Positions 25,043 through 37,435 of a stretch of DNA of 64,000 bases are shown here, in pieces. A program made the position numbers and the translations under genes. The stretch spans positions 1,320,815 through 1,384,814 of the forward strand of contig VXAY01012532.1 in assembly GCA_013399855.1 (NCBI GenBank), written 5' to 3'. How positions within the stretch are numbered: position 1 is the stretch's first letter; every line of letters starts with the position of its first letter. Source of the DNA: Oxyruncus cristatus (taxonomy: Eukaryota > Chordata > Aves > Passeriformes > Cotingidae). The notes below the pieces were generated by a model. The model did no database searches. It was given only the letters and a program-made list of their open reading frames with translations, and had not been told where the DNA came from.

Positions 25043-28000
25043 ATCATATTTCTTCCCTCTTTTTCACATTTTGTGCTTTCCAGTTTAACTCCAGTTTAAT
25101 TCAATAGACCTCACATACCTTATTTTTCCAGAACTCTTTCAGTTTTATCTACTTTGATTGAATCAGTCCTCTCAGGCAAGAACATTATACTAGCAACCAT
25201 CATATGGACTTTGTGCTTGGAAGGGTCATAGGAAAAGAATAGTCTCCCTAAATCACAGGCTGAACTCTGGTCTTCAGATAGCTGGCTCTTATGCTATTAA
25301 TTGCATCTTAAACACCTACTGAGAGCTGAGTAGGCTATGGTCAAAGAAGCCCAAGCTCAATGCTGTATTAAAGATATATGCTTAAATATATGACATATAT
25401 TCAGGGAAAAAATGACCATTTTGGTTATACTTCTTTGGGTGTTAACAGTTATTTTTCATTAATTCCCAGTTTATGAGGTATTGAGGTGCTAAACAACAGT
25501 ACAAAATACAGCTTGATTTGAGAATATTGTAGCTTATACCTTCCTTCTTTCTTTAATGTCCATAGAGAAAGCAGATGTGCTAAAAACAATGCATATATAT
25601 ATTCATTAGTATATTAATTAAAGTAGTAGATATTGCAGTAAAACAATTAGCTCTCCTATGTCACATGCAAGCTCATTTAACCACTTTAATAATTCTGTAG
25701 ACAACTGAAATTTTCAAAAATTCTGAAATGTTTATTGGAAATGCCAAACCCAAACTAATGTGTTTTTTTTCCTGTCTAAAATGAATTCTCAGTGTGTGGA
25801 GAAAAGTGTTTATTCGAAGTTCAAAACCAATTACAAAGAAATCTGTCTTGTAATAGCGAGCATGCTGAAATCAGAATTCTCTTTGCTTCAGTAAATGTGT
25901 GTATACCACAAAAAACTCCCTTGAGGACATTGGAATTAAACAAGTGGTGCACAGGAGAAAGGGAATGAGTTCTGAGGAGTAATTCTGTACTGAACATTGA
26001 AGAAATGAGATACCAGCTATCTCTAAGGAATATGAAAGGGTGACTTTCACTACTGTAACTGTGTTGAGGGCTACTTAATATGCAAAATAACCACAAAGAA
26101 GTCAAGGAACCATATTAGTTTAATTCCACTGTTGGGGGTTTTATTTGTTTATTGTTTTATTTTTAAATATGGTTTTCCATATTTTACAAATTAATGACAT
26201 TTTCTAGGTACTAAAGACTTTCCACTAAGTTTTTAATACTTTGACATTCAATCTTGTATTTAGCAGTACTAGAACTTTAAATAAGTGTGCTTTAAGGTTC
26301 TTCCTGCTAAAATCTCTATTTACAAATAACAGAGAAGTTGTACTCAGTAGTGTTTCCATTTCTATTATATTAATCATGGTATCGTACAAAATGCCCTCCA
26401 GTTGCCTGTTTGCAACATGATATTTTCAAATGTTTGTTTTGAGTGTAACAGTGATTGTGAAGATATTGGATGCGTTTACCAGAAGTGGACAAATCTACCT
26501 CCAGAAAGAGAGGAAAAATATGAAGACAGCTTTGCAGTATATTCTTTAGCAGATGTTGCTATGTGATAGACATTGGTCCACGGGGAAAGCCACAGAAATT
26601 TGTGCACTTAAACAATGCTTTATGAGAGACAGAAATGTTCCCGCTGAGCGATAGATACAATCCAAATTATATGGTCTGGGTGGAAAACTGGTTCTCACAG
26701 ATAAATATATAATTAACAGGAAATAAAAGGTTGCACTGATGCCTTAACTTGAGAATACATTGCTCTGGAAATCAAAAATCAACATGTTCTCTAAGAGACA
26801 AAGCCTTGGTTACATTGCTGCTGAGCATATGTTTTCTGGAAGGAGCTGGCCTATTGATTACCTCTGGCATTTGGTTTAAAGCCTTTTATGCTTTTTGAAT
26901 TATATCATTCCTAAAGTACACACACTGGCTCTTAAATGTTATACTGACAAAGAGAAAGCTGATGAGCTGCTTGAAGTATACAGCTCTGATAATATTTACT
27001 AAAGCATCCTGACTGAGGAAGTACAAATAACAAAATATTTTAGAGAAAGATGCAAAAGAGAAAGAAAGGATTTAGGTTATTTTGTCTAAGTTTTCAAATG
27101 GCATCCAAACAGCAACATGTCTCAGAAGCCCCAATTAATTTTGAAAGTAATGCTTTCAATGAAATTTCACAAAGCAAGTACATTAAACATGTTCTACTAT
27201 TTGTTGAATTATGATTTTCTATCACTAGTTCATTGATATCCCTAATCTGCCACAGCAGTCACAATCAATTTATTCAAGATAATATTACTTCAGTTTAGTA
27301 GTGAAAGATCCAGAAATTCCTGGGACCTTTTGCTGAGAACTCTCTTGTAGACAACAACAACAGTTAACAGAGAAAATCTCGTGGAAGTACCTTGGAGGAA
27401 GGAGAGACCTAGTTGTCTTGAGAGCCTTGGCTGTTTTTTTTTCTAAACTCAGAAGGTGTAAAATTAACTGTGCACTTATGTATACGTAAGCTGAAGAAAT
27501 TGCAAAGATACGTTTGTAAAAATTAAGTATTCAAAAAGATAAGTTTGATATTGAATACTAATGTTTGTTATAATTCTTTAAAGAAAATTAAAAAATAAAA
27601 TGAAAATTGGCTTTTCAATAAGGATTTATATTTTATTTAATGATTTGGTTTTCTATAGCACTTAATATTATTTTCAATTTTTTCCTTTTATTATTGCTGT
27701 AAAATGTCTATTCCTATGAATATTACCCACAGCTAATAGGTGTGGCTCCTTCTGGTTTTGATTGCTGAGCATAGGTCTCAACTGATGCCTTATGTTTTCT
27801 CATCTGGTTTAGCCCTTGGAACCTGATTTTGGTAGCTCCTTATCACTAATCCACCTGGGACCATTCTAACCAGTTACACCTCTCAGAAGAGAGGTCATAT
27901 TGCTTTCTTCCTATTGATGTAGCATTCTAAGTAAATCACTGAGACCATTACATTGGAACACAGTCCTACAAATTTGTATCCTCAGTACTCAAAGATCTAT

Positions 28001-30389
28001 TTAAAAAAAAAATATTATTTACAACTGACAAAGAACAGCTTCAATGCATTATTTTAATTCTGCTTGGATGTGTTCCATTCCCTGATTTAGTGATTTTAGA
28101 GTTCTGTTTACTTTGCACTGTCCACTGTTCAGATACTTAATGCTATTAATTAGAAATAATGCATATAACCATGCACATTAAAGCCAGATAAATGCCTCCT
28201 ACCATTTTAATGATCTTAAAAGAAACACAAAGGATAGACAGACCTATTTATTTAATAGCTGAAAGAGAAATCATTTGTCTGATGGCATACATAACTTTTG
28301 TATCTTGTTAATAATACCAAATTACACAGTTAAAAGAGGCTGTCAAACCCAAATGTATGTAGTGAGAATTTTTGTACTAAAAATACAATGAAATATTTTT
28401 ATTTATTTTGGTTTACTTCATTAGCCACAAATAATTTTCTCTTAATATGGAGCAAATTCAAGTTTTCTTAAGTAGTTTGTTTTACAATGCTTCCATTATA
28501 GTAAAAGGGGGAACATCTAGATAACTTGTTTCTTTGGCAAATCCTTCATAGCTAGACAGAATATGGCCTATTTATGTCATCATTAAACCCCAGTTGCCCA
28601 GGCTTAAACCAATGACTTTCACTATGGGTTTGTTAAATTCCATAATATAATACCTGTCAAAGTAGAACTCAATATTAATTTAACTAGGGATTTTGCTTAA
28701 AACAACCCTTTGGTTCTGGATAGTATAGGAGTTATATGTATTATAGGCGTTATTTTAAATATTGCTAGTAAATATAAATAGTATCTCAACTGCATTTGGA
28801 ATTTTTTCTGCTCAGATTTGTGCCAAAACTTGGCTTGCGTTCCACTGCTAAAGGACATTCTCAAGGGAAGAAGAGGATTGAAAGGAAAAGATTTGTGACA
28901 CATACAGTCCTAAACACATATAGTCCTAAACACATATTTAAGTATATCTGAGCAGAGCAAGTGGAGCTGTGAGTAAGCTGATTGCTGTCTTGAGGCACTG
29001 TCATGTTATTGCTGTTTGAGACACAGGAAAACATCAAAACCATGTCTTGGGAACAGAATGGTTTGTTGGGAGACTGAACTTAGACAGCTCCTGTACATTG
29101 GGGAGATATCACTCAACATTCACTACTTCCAGGAACTGACTAAATTTAGATTATACTCAGTAATAGTTTGAGTCTCTGATACCACAACCCGGATGGTAGT
29201 CACACTTGTACCACCGAGGCATGACATCACATATACTAGATGGAAATTTAGCAAAGAATGAGCATGCTTCTCAGCCTGAAGGCACTAGTGTAAGTTATAT
29301 TTCTTACTGCTCAACAGCTGAGCTGCTTAACTTACAGAAAATTAATGAAAGCTAAACAAAAGCTATTGCTCTGTCTGGGTTACATCCGATGGTAATGAAC
29401 TTGCACAGAAAAAAAAAAAAAATAGAAAGGGCACACTCACTATCACTTGACCCTTTTTACTGGGAAATGTTACACATATTAAGGCTGTTTTTCAAACCAG
29501 GATTCTTCTCAAGGGTCAAAACTAGTTTTTGCACATCTTCTGAAATTGAAATAATTTCAGTTACAGCAAGTTGTGGAGCAGAGAGGGAAGGGAGGAATAT
29601 GTGGCAGAAGAAGGGAGGGTGTGATGTATATCTAGCAGAGCACAAGTATACCAACAATCCTGATATATCCAGCAGGCAGGATCACTTAACAGAGACAAGT
29701 ATGGCTTGTTTCAGCAGACAGTGGAGCAGGGACCCCCATCTCTGGAACAAATCGTGGAGCTCAGAATAGCCTGAGTTTCTACCCCCAAAAAATGGCTAAA
29801 AAAGAGAGTGAGAGGATCAAGGCAAAACATGGCCAAGGCAACCAAAGAAGGAAGTGAGGAACCTCTGCAGGAGTGGCAAAAAAAGCACAGGTTGGCATAA
29901 AGCCCAATGCTGGAAGGACTAGCTGTGCGGGGGGCAGCCAGCCAAACAAGGAGGGAGTCAGAACCATTCCCCACACCTCATCTCTTTGAGCACTACCAAG
30001 CTGCAATACTAAAAGATTACTTAACTACAGAAACCATCAGACGTAGTAGTTGCTTTACCAGGGGAAGAGGAGCACAAATTGTTATAGCTGCTTTCCATGA
30101 GTTATAACTCTGCTTATTTATGTTGTTAAGAATGCTATCACTGCAACAAAAACTTGGCTTGTTTACTACCAAGCACTTTGGCCCACAGTACAGACCTCTA
30201 ACACCTAAGGGAGCCTTTGGGAGGTCAGTGGTACTATTAGGGGGAGCAAACACTGATTGAAAAACAGGGCAGTTACCTGTTTCAGAATTGTTTACTGTCA
30301 ACTGGCTCACAGACCTGAAAGGGTAAAGTAGTTACATTATGAAAACTGTTCAGTACTGGATAGAAACAAGGATTTACAACCACCAAAAA
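25043..30389. other. Unique AT-rich DNA, nothing recognised
   Basis: A long stretch without known repeats. It contains a 16-bp tandem (28898-28937) and a run of 14 A (29409-29422). The segment 29540-30010 is somewhat more GC-rich and has overlapping open frames (up to 126 codons, 29389-29769), none with a recognisable domain. Confidence 0.65.
28898..28937. repeat. 2.5-copy tandem repeat, 16-bp unit
   Basis: Units ACACATACAGTCCTAA and ACACATATAGTCCTAA differ at one position and are followed by a partial third copy, ACACATAT. This is a recent small tandem duplication. Confidence 0.9.
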
Positions 30390-30421
30390 AAACAACAACA
30401 ACAACAACAACAACAACAAAA
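30390..30421. repeat. (AAC)n microsatellite
   Basis: About ten AAC units preceded by a short A run. It lies 120 bases from the LTR and does not seem to be part of it. Confidence 0.92.
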
Positions 30422-30539
30422 ACATTTTACATAAACCTTTATTTGTGACTTTTGAGATTTATTTTTTTGTTAAATTATTTTAATTTTTAAAAGTTAATTT
30501 GGAAATAAAAATACCCCAGCTTTTAATAGAGAAGTTCTT

Positions 30540-31626
30540 TGGTGGGTTGAAACTGGCTGGACACCAGGTATCCACTAAGCCACCCTATCACTCCTCTCTT
30601 CAGTCGAATGAGAGGAGGAAAAAACAACTAGATTCTCATTGATCAAGCTAAGGACAGAAAGAGAACACTCACCCATCAATGTCATAGGCAAAACAGATTT
30701 GACTTGGGGAAACTAGCTTAATTTATTACCAATAAATTCAGAGTAGGGTAATGAGAAATAAAATTTTAAAAACACCTTCCACCCACCCCTCTTTTCATCT
30801 CAGGTTCAACTTCACTCCTAATTTTCCTTATCTCCTCCCCACCAACAGCACAGGGGGACAAGGAATGGGGACTATGCTGAGTTCATTGTACATTGTCTCT
30901 TCCGTGCCTCCTCTGGGTGGAGGACTCCTCATACTCCTCCTCTACTCCAACGTGGGCTCCGTCCCATGGGAGACAGTCTTCCACAAGCTTCTCCAGTGTG
31001 AGTCCTTCCCATGGGCTGCAGTTCTTCATGGACTACCCCAGCACCTCCCACAGGGAGGGACCTTCAGGAACAGACTGCTCCAGAGTAGGTCCTCCATGGG
31101 ATCACGCAAGTCAAGCCAGCAAACCTACTGTAGCACAGGCTCCTCTCTCCACAGGGCCACAGGTCCTGCCAGGAGCCTGCTCCAGCACAGGCTTCCCATG
31201 GGGTCACAGACCCCTTTGAACATCCACCTGCTCTGGCATGTGGTCCTCCACAGGTTGCAGGTGCATCTCTACTCCATTGTGAACCTCCATGGACTACAGG
31301 GGCACAGCCTGCATCGTTGTGGGCTTCGGAGAAATCTCTGCTCCAGTACTTGGAGCACCTCCTCCCACTTTTTTTGCACTGTCCACGTGGCTGTTGCCCT
31401 CACATATTCTCACTCCTCTCTCCAGTTGCTGTTGAGTTTTCCCCTTCTTAAATCTGTTTTCCCAGAGGTACTACCACCATTGCTGACGGGCTCCTCTTTG
31501 GCCAGTGGTGGGTCCAGCTTGGAGCCAAATGGCATTGGCTCTGTTGGACAGTTCCAGCAGCTTCTCACAGAAGCCACCCCTGTTGCCTTTGTGCTACCAA
31601 AGTCTTGAACACACAAATCTAATACA
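30540..31626 (-). mobile_element. Solitary avian endogenous retrovirus LTR, nearly full length
   Basis: About 1.09 kb that I recognise as a common avian LTR: 'GGTTGAAACTGGCTGGACAC' near one edge, 'CAGGGGGACAAGGAATGGGG', 'GGAACAGACTGCTCCAGAGT', 'GCTTCTCACAGAAGCCACCC' and 'AATCTAATACA' near the other. The ends fit TG...CA. Orientation is inferred as minus: on that strand an AATAAA signal (about 30723-30734) lies some 190 bases before the end, with a TTTTAAAATT TATA-like box upstream of it. The middle (30950-31300) is built from degenerate repeated blocks of the 'CTCCAG...GGTCC...CCATGGG' type. CpG sites of younger copies appear as CATGG or CACAG here, a sign of old methylated DNA. The plus frame at 30751-31608 (285 codons) is LTR sequence, not a gene. 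No internal retroviral genes adjoin, so it is a solo LTR. Subfamily unknown; no target duplication confirmed. Confidence 0.85.
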
Positions 31627-34086
31627 TGCTCAAAAATACGACATAGTATACTAATGAAATTCATTTTTTTTTAACTAGATACTATTTCGCACCATGTTTT
31701 TCTAAATGTTCCCTTTTTTAAATGAAAGTAATGGCTACCAAAGTTTTCATTAAAAAAGAAAAGGATCAGCTATAGTTAAGTAAATCAACTCAGTTTAATG
31801 CGTGAATTGACATGTGATGTTTAATATGCTGGGTTACAGGAGCTGCTAGAATAAGAAATTCATAGACTGATGTTTTCATGCCTGATTCTTATCTTGCATT
31901 CACCAAGTGGCCACTATCAGTGCAACCAATCATTATACATTGCAACAAAATAGGCAAAAATCAGGCTATTAATATTCTAGACAATAATTCTAATCACATT
32001 CTATTGTTAAAAGCTAAACAGAACAATTCACTCTAAACGGTTATTTATGCTTACTTTGAAAGTCCTCTTTGTACCACTAAAACCAGATGAAAACTATACC
32101 TCATAGTTAGCCATTTTATTTGTCCTTACTTGTTCATGAATAGATAAAAAGATTGCAATGATAATGTTATTTTAGTGAGCCGTGTATCAGTTTTAGAGGG
32201 ATAGCTCAATTTTGTAAGCCCTGGGGATTTGTGATTCTCTTATAAATCAACAGTATTTTTCAGTATAGAACAGCTACTGCTGTCAGCTGCCAAAAATTGC
32301 TATATCCCATCAAAGTCAGTGGAAATTTGGTCATATACACCAGCTGACAGCAGGATCAGAAGAATCAGCTTCAGAACCATTTGAAAGAATCGGAGCTGCC
32401 TGCATGAAATAGCTACAGAAATAGATGTAACAATGTAAACAGCACTTTGGAACAAGATGTAACCACTTCAGAAAAAAAACCAAACCAAAACCTAGAGATT
32501 TGTGGATATAATTAGAACCATTTGAAAAATATCAGGAAATACAGTCAGAAATAAAGTAGTTGAACCAAAATAGAATGTAAAGGCAAAAGTAAATTCTGGG
32601 ATAATATAATATCTACCAAACAGCAAATGTGACAAGCAGCAAATAGATCTGCATCATGAAGACTGACATTCAGAACAGTGACTAAGGCATGGAAGTCTCC
32701 TTCCCTTCACACAGTCACCAGATAATTTGCTCTGCTGCTTGTCTTGACCTTGGTCATCATTACTCCTTAAATATTGATTTCCAAGAAAATTAAACTAAAA
32801 CCTCTCATTCAAAACATATTTTATTTTCTTTTCTAATATTTTCTAATTTCTTAACCTACTCAATATATTACTTTTAACAGATATTTTTATTTATCTTCTT
32901 CAGTCCTCATGCATTTTCTCTTGCAGGCCATGCTGGAACTTGAAAATCAACTCATCTTTTCCACAGTTTTCTATCACCTATGGAATTGCACTTTTGTGTG
33001 ATAGATATTCAATATTAATCTCTTTAAAATGACTTCTGTTATGTTTGCATAATTGTAAACTGAAGAAAATTTTGTCTTCTGGTTTTTTAATAGAACAAAT
33101 CCAGTTAATTAAACTAATTTTACTCTTGTGCTAGAAAGAGAAGGTCCAGGTTAAGTAATTGAGAGATTACATTAATTCCAGCTGAGTTATTGAAGCTAGT
33201 GTGCTAGCAGGCAGAAAATTACTATTAATTACTAAGGGTCAGCCTCTGCATAAAAAAAAAAAAAAAAAAATGAACACATACAATGAAAATTGGTTCAAAG
33301 CCGGGATAGTGTGAAATACAGTTTGCAGTATCAATAAATGAGCACTGAACTCAGAAACAGGAATCTAGAACCTCATTCTCTGGTTTCATGAGTTTTGACC
33401 GACCAAAAGTATGAATCAAGTTTACTGAATCCATAAATATAAAATATTACTGGATCCATTGTCATTTAAGTCTGAAGTATTGCAGACTAAAATGACATTG
33501 GATCGAGTAATTCCTATTTCGATGAATTCCTGAGCCTGTGCCGAAACTTATGGAGCCACTGTCTGGGATTTTTTTCTTTCTAATGCCCTGCTATGTAGCT
33601 TTTTACGGCTACAAGTGCATTAGCTTCAGTACACTTTGCATTTATATCTTTGAACAGAAGGTAAAGAGGACTGCATGTAATTTCAGCCATCTAAAAGCTA
33701 GAGTTTCAGCCCAAGTTTCCTATCTGTGCTTTTTCTATTGCAAGAAAGACAAAAATGCACTGTCACCTGAAAACCACCTGACAATTTTAAGGAACATGTC
33801 TTAGGATCTGTGAATCCAAGAATAAAATTGGTTTGCTTAGCTTGGGTCTTTTTGTTCGTTTGCTTGTTTGTTTTAATGTGATAAATGCTCTTACCTGTAA
33901 AGATGTTATATACAACTACAGTAGAATCCACCAATATGAAAGACATTGCTATTGCTAGACCAGAAAAAGCAAAATTCTTTCTTCTTCAAGGAGGAAAAAT
34001 TTGGTTGAAATATATTCAGTTGCAAGCACAGAAGAGTAAGGTAATATTTGGTGATTGATAAATTAGACTTCAAATCTGTCTCTGTG
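31627..34086. other. Unique AT-rich DNA with a hairpin and an A19 run
   Basis: Holds the inverted repeat at 32277-32353 (listed) and 19 A at 33252-33270. No gene is recognised; the 88-codon plus frame at 33538-33804 has no known domain. A TTTG-rich patch lies at about 33845-33875. Confidence 0.65.
32277..32353. repeat. 13-bp inverted repeat, 77-bp span
   Basis: CTGCTGTCAGCTG at 32277-32289 pairs exactly with CAGCTGACAGCAG at 32341-32353. Inside, CCAAAAATT and AAATTTGG can pair partly. The inner text (CATCAAAGTCAGTGG and GCAGGATCAG) faintly resembles an old sauropsid repeat with 'GAAGTCAATGG' and 'AGCAGGATCAG' words, so it may be a remnant of a small DNA-transposon-like element. Confidence 0.6.
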
Positions 34087-34283
34087 GAGGAAGGTTCTTC
34101 ACCCAGAGGGTGACTGGGCACTGGAACAGGCTCCCCAGGGAAGTGGTTGTGGCACCAAGCCTGACAGAGTTTAAGAATTGTTTGGACAATGCTCTCAGGA
34201 ACATGATGTGACTTGGGGTGGTCCTGTGCAGGGCCAGGAGTGGGCTTGTCATGATACTAGTGAGTATCTTCCAACTCAAGATT
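34087..34283 (+). mobile_element. CR1 LINE, 5'-truncated, plus strand
   Basis: Begins within ORF2 at 'AAGGTTCTTCACCCAGAGGG' and continues with 'GGAACAGGCTCCCCAGGG' and 'GGCACCAAGCCTGACAGAG', then the 3' untranslated part ending in CTTCCAACTCAAG. Only the last 200 bases of the element are present. The terminal tail is replaced by the ATTCT array that follows without a break. Confidence 0.95.
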
Positions 34284-34362
34284 ATTCTATTCTATTCTAT
34301 TCTATTCTATTCTATTCTATTCTATTCTATTCTATTCTATTCTATTCTATTCTATTCTATTC
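34284..34362. repeat. (ATTCT)n pentanucleotide microsatellite
   Basis: About 16 perfect units, directly joined to the 3' end of the CR1 copy. CR1 tails normally consist of ATTCTATG or ATTCTGTG octamers; the array is most simply explained as slippage expansion of ATTCT from that tail. The repetitive frame 'YSILF' across it is an artefact. Confidence 0.97.
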
Positions 34363-36220
34363 ATTCACTTTCTAGATATGAAAACTACGGAAACACAGTG
34401 ACAAACACTCTGATGTCTCCTCTACAAAGAACAAGGGAGAAGAAAGCACTGCAGATAAGAAAGATTTTCAGACTAACCTGTCTGAAATGCTAATAAAACT
34501 TACACAAATATTCAAAGAACTACCTATACTTTCAGTTATTTCTGATTTTTTTTGCTTTTGGGCTTTAAAAGAACTGCAAGGGTGCTGCAAAATACACAAC
34601 AGATAAAGAAGGAGTCTATCAAGTTAAATAGGGTAGTTTTATCAATTATACTCATTGAAAAGAGGAAACAGAATGAGAGGAAGTCTGCATTGATTGAATT
34701 CTACAAAGACACACTGCTGGCTCCAGCTAATGGAGTTATTTAGGAAACTTTGGGTTCTAATCCCAAAAGTAACTTCTCATAATTAATTTATTGTATTGAA
34801 TTGCTTCTGAAACCCATTAAGCAAGAATGTTGTGACATGGAAACCTACAGTGTTGTCTCTTAAATGATGACTACGATTCTATTCCTGACCGCAAAGGAAT
34901 TTGTTTGAAAATCATATGAGATAGGAACAAGGATAAATATAAAACAGTGTTGTACCAGTAATTTAAAGAAAAATGTCATTGAAAAGCTTTTCTGTCTCTT
35001 TGCCCAAACAAGACATAACAGTTTTTGGGGGCAATCATGGAAATTTTTTATATCGTATGAATGTTCTAAGGTAGATATGTATAGGAGTTTGTACATATAT
35101 TATACACTGACATATATAACTACTGTATAGTGAGTCACATGTTAAGCCAAACAGCCAAACAGCTGGAGGAAAGCATATCCACTCAAACACCAGCACAAGG
35201 TACATTCAAAGATTCAAAAATAGTTGTTGAAAACATAATCTTTTTATTTCACGTGCTCTAGTAAATTCTGCAAATTCTGCTAAGTCAGAATTTCTCTAGG
35301 CAGTCGAATCAACCATTTTTCTTTAAACATCTCAGAGCCCAGAAGTCAAGATTTCAATAACTGTATCTGGTTCCTTGCCACATTTGAAATTAATATGTAG
35401 ATAAGTATGTGGATTAAGAGTTCTGAAAGGGCTCCACACTCGTAAACTTCATAAATTCAGAAATCTCTTGAAGTGCAGACTTATAGAAGATTATGAAGAT
35501 GATTTTTTTAATAGAACTGCATAAAGTATAACATTTAATTCACTCTGTTTAGGGTAACACTATGAAAATAAATAGCTTCCAATGTATTACCAGTGGACAA
35601 TTAATAAAGTATATATGTATGGATGCTGATGAATTTGATCGTAATTTTCTTAAGCAGAGAAACTAAGTAATTCAAAGTTGTCAAATAAAAGAAGGAATTG
35701 TTTAACTTCAGGCATTCATTTTTGACATCAGTAATGAACAACCACACAGAAATATATTTCATGATTAAACATTCTTGTCTAAACATAGCAGCCAGAATAA
35801 TTTTTCTGACTAACAGTATAATGCCTTTTTGATGTAATTCAATTACTTATGTCACTTACCTGATAGCATACTTTATTTCACAGAGATTTATATTCCTTCA
35901 CAGAAGATAAGCTATATCTTATGGCTTTGATGATGGCAGACTCCTGCCTCTCAACACTGTGGCACTTTGCAACCCATTGTGGCCCAAGAAGGCTTGTCTG
36001 TCCCATGCCTTCTGGAAGACTGCTGGGATCTCCAGTGCTCCAGGAGCCATGCCTACTCCTGAGGAGCACACCAGAAGATGGACATTTCACTGAGTCCTGT
36101 CACTGTGTTCTTGGCACTATGGATCACTCCTGCTTCAGTCCATTCCCAGGGGCAGGCATCAAACAACCCACACTGAGCTGCACCAAAGGCTTGGAGAGGT
36201 GGCAGGGAAGCTGGAGACAG
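34363..36220. other. Unique DNA between CR1 copies
   Basis: The first 1.5 kb are AT-rich with no recognisable content. The last 290 bases (about 35930-36215) are more GC-rich and open in both directions (101 codons plus, 70 minus) and may be an old unrecognised repeat; no family can be named. Confidence 0.6.
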
Positions 36221-36358
36221 TCATAGAATCATAGAATCATAGAATCAGATGGGTTGGAAAGGACCTCTGAGATCATCAAGTCCAACCCCTGATCCAACAC
36301 CACCATGGTTACTAGACCATGGCACTAAGTGCCACGTCCAGCCTCATCTTGAAAACCT
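36221..36358 (-). mobile_element. CR1 LINE 3' end, minus strand
   Basis: Starts with three TCATAGAA-type tail units, then 'GGGTTGGAAAGGACCTCTGA', 'GATCATCAAGTCCAACC', 'CACCACCATGGTTACTAG' and 'GCCACGTCCAGCCTCATCTT'. It is the complement of the classic avian CR1 3' end, cut after 138 bases. It matches the 3' end of the copy at 37054-37520 nearly base for base, so both belong to one subfamily, in inverted orientation. Confidence 0.97.
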
Positions 36359-37053
36359 TTTTTTATCATTAAATTTGTCATTTGTTAAAACTATAGCATA
36401 AGCACCAAATACTCCCTAGTGTCTGATTGTTGTAATGAAAAAAAATTGCTAACATAAAAGTATATCTGTATTTCTGCAATAAGGCTCTTCTTTCAAAGTC
36501 TTAGTTTCAATAAGCCTGAGATATACTGTTTCATCCTAATCTATATATGAATATATTTACTGATGCACAAAATTAATAAAATATTATTTGTACAGTATAT
36601 ACTAAATATATCTGGAATTTAAAGAAAACACACATCAGGTGGTCTTACAGTACCTTAATCAGTTTGAAACTTACTTAGGAAGTCTAGTATTTGGTAGTTA
36701 CCATGATCAACAGTGGAAAGAAAAACACAGGTTCTGCTGGGCTTTTTATGTTAGACAACTTTATGAAGCTGTACTTGAACCTGCTGAGGTGAGATTTTGG
36801 TTGTCATCCCCACCTTGCAGGTCACACTGGGGAAGGATCTGATCCTCCTATATCTACAGTGCTGATTTTGGCCACTCACATACTGTGAGTGTTTCTGCAA
36901 GGACAGCTTGTCTGGAACACCTGCTCCACAGGTCTGTGTTACATGTCCCCTGTGGCACTGCTGGCATCCACATGGTGTTGAGTTTGTCAGGGTGGGTGGG
37001 TCGGTGATTCCAGACATCATCCTCCATCAGCTGCTCTGTCATTATGGAGGATG
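36359..37053. other. Unique spacer between the inverted CR1 pair
   Basis: AT-rich up to 36620 and then more mixed. Open frames here extend into the CR1 on both strands but show no domain of their own. Confidence 0.65.
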
Positions 37054-37435
37054 TCAGCTGGAGCAGGTCCAGAGAAGAGCAACGAGGCTGGTGAAGGGAC
37101 TTGAGCACAAGTCCTATGAGGAGAGGCTGAAGGAGCTGGGGTTGTTTAGCCTGGAGAAGAGAAGGCTCAGGGGAGACCTCATCCCTCTCTTCAGCTACCT
37201 GAGAGGAGGTTGTAGCCAGGTGAGGGTTGGTCTCTTCTCCCAGGCAACCAGCCGTCAGACAAGAGGGCATGGCCTTAAGCTGTGCCACAGGAGGTTTAGG
37301 TTAGATATCAGAAAGAAATTCTTTACAGAGAGAGGAATCAGGCATTGGAATGGGCTGCCCAGGGAAGTGGTGGATTCTCCATCCCTGGAGGTTTTCAAGA
37401 CGAGGCTGGACGTGGCACTTAATGCCATAGTCTAG
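37054..37435 (+). pseudogene. CR1 ORF2 C-terminal remnant (open frame)
   Basis: The frame is intact from [18 protein letters not shown] through [68 protein letters not shown] and ends naturally at LDVALNAIV plus TAG. In the full protein this tail follows the endonuclease and reverse transcriptase domains, which are absent, so the fragment cannot act as a retrotransposase. The open frame extends upstream by about 49 codons of non-CR1 sequence (to ATG 36908), which is accidental. Intactness reflects a fairly young insertion, not selection. Confidence 0.92.

Noticed and set aside
30751..31608. 285-codon plus-strand open frame, the longest in the window
   Set aside because: It lies entirely inside the solo LTR and reads through its internal repeat blocks; similar frames would be expected in any GC-rich LTR copy and no protein domain is visible.
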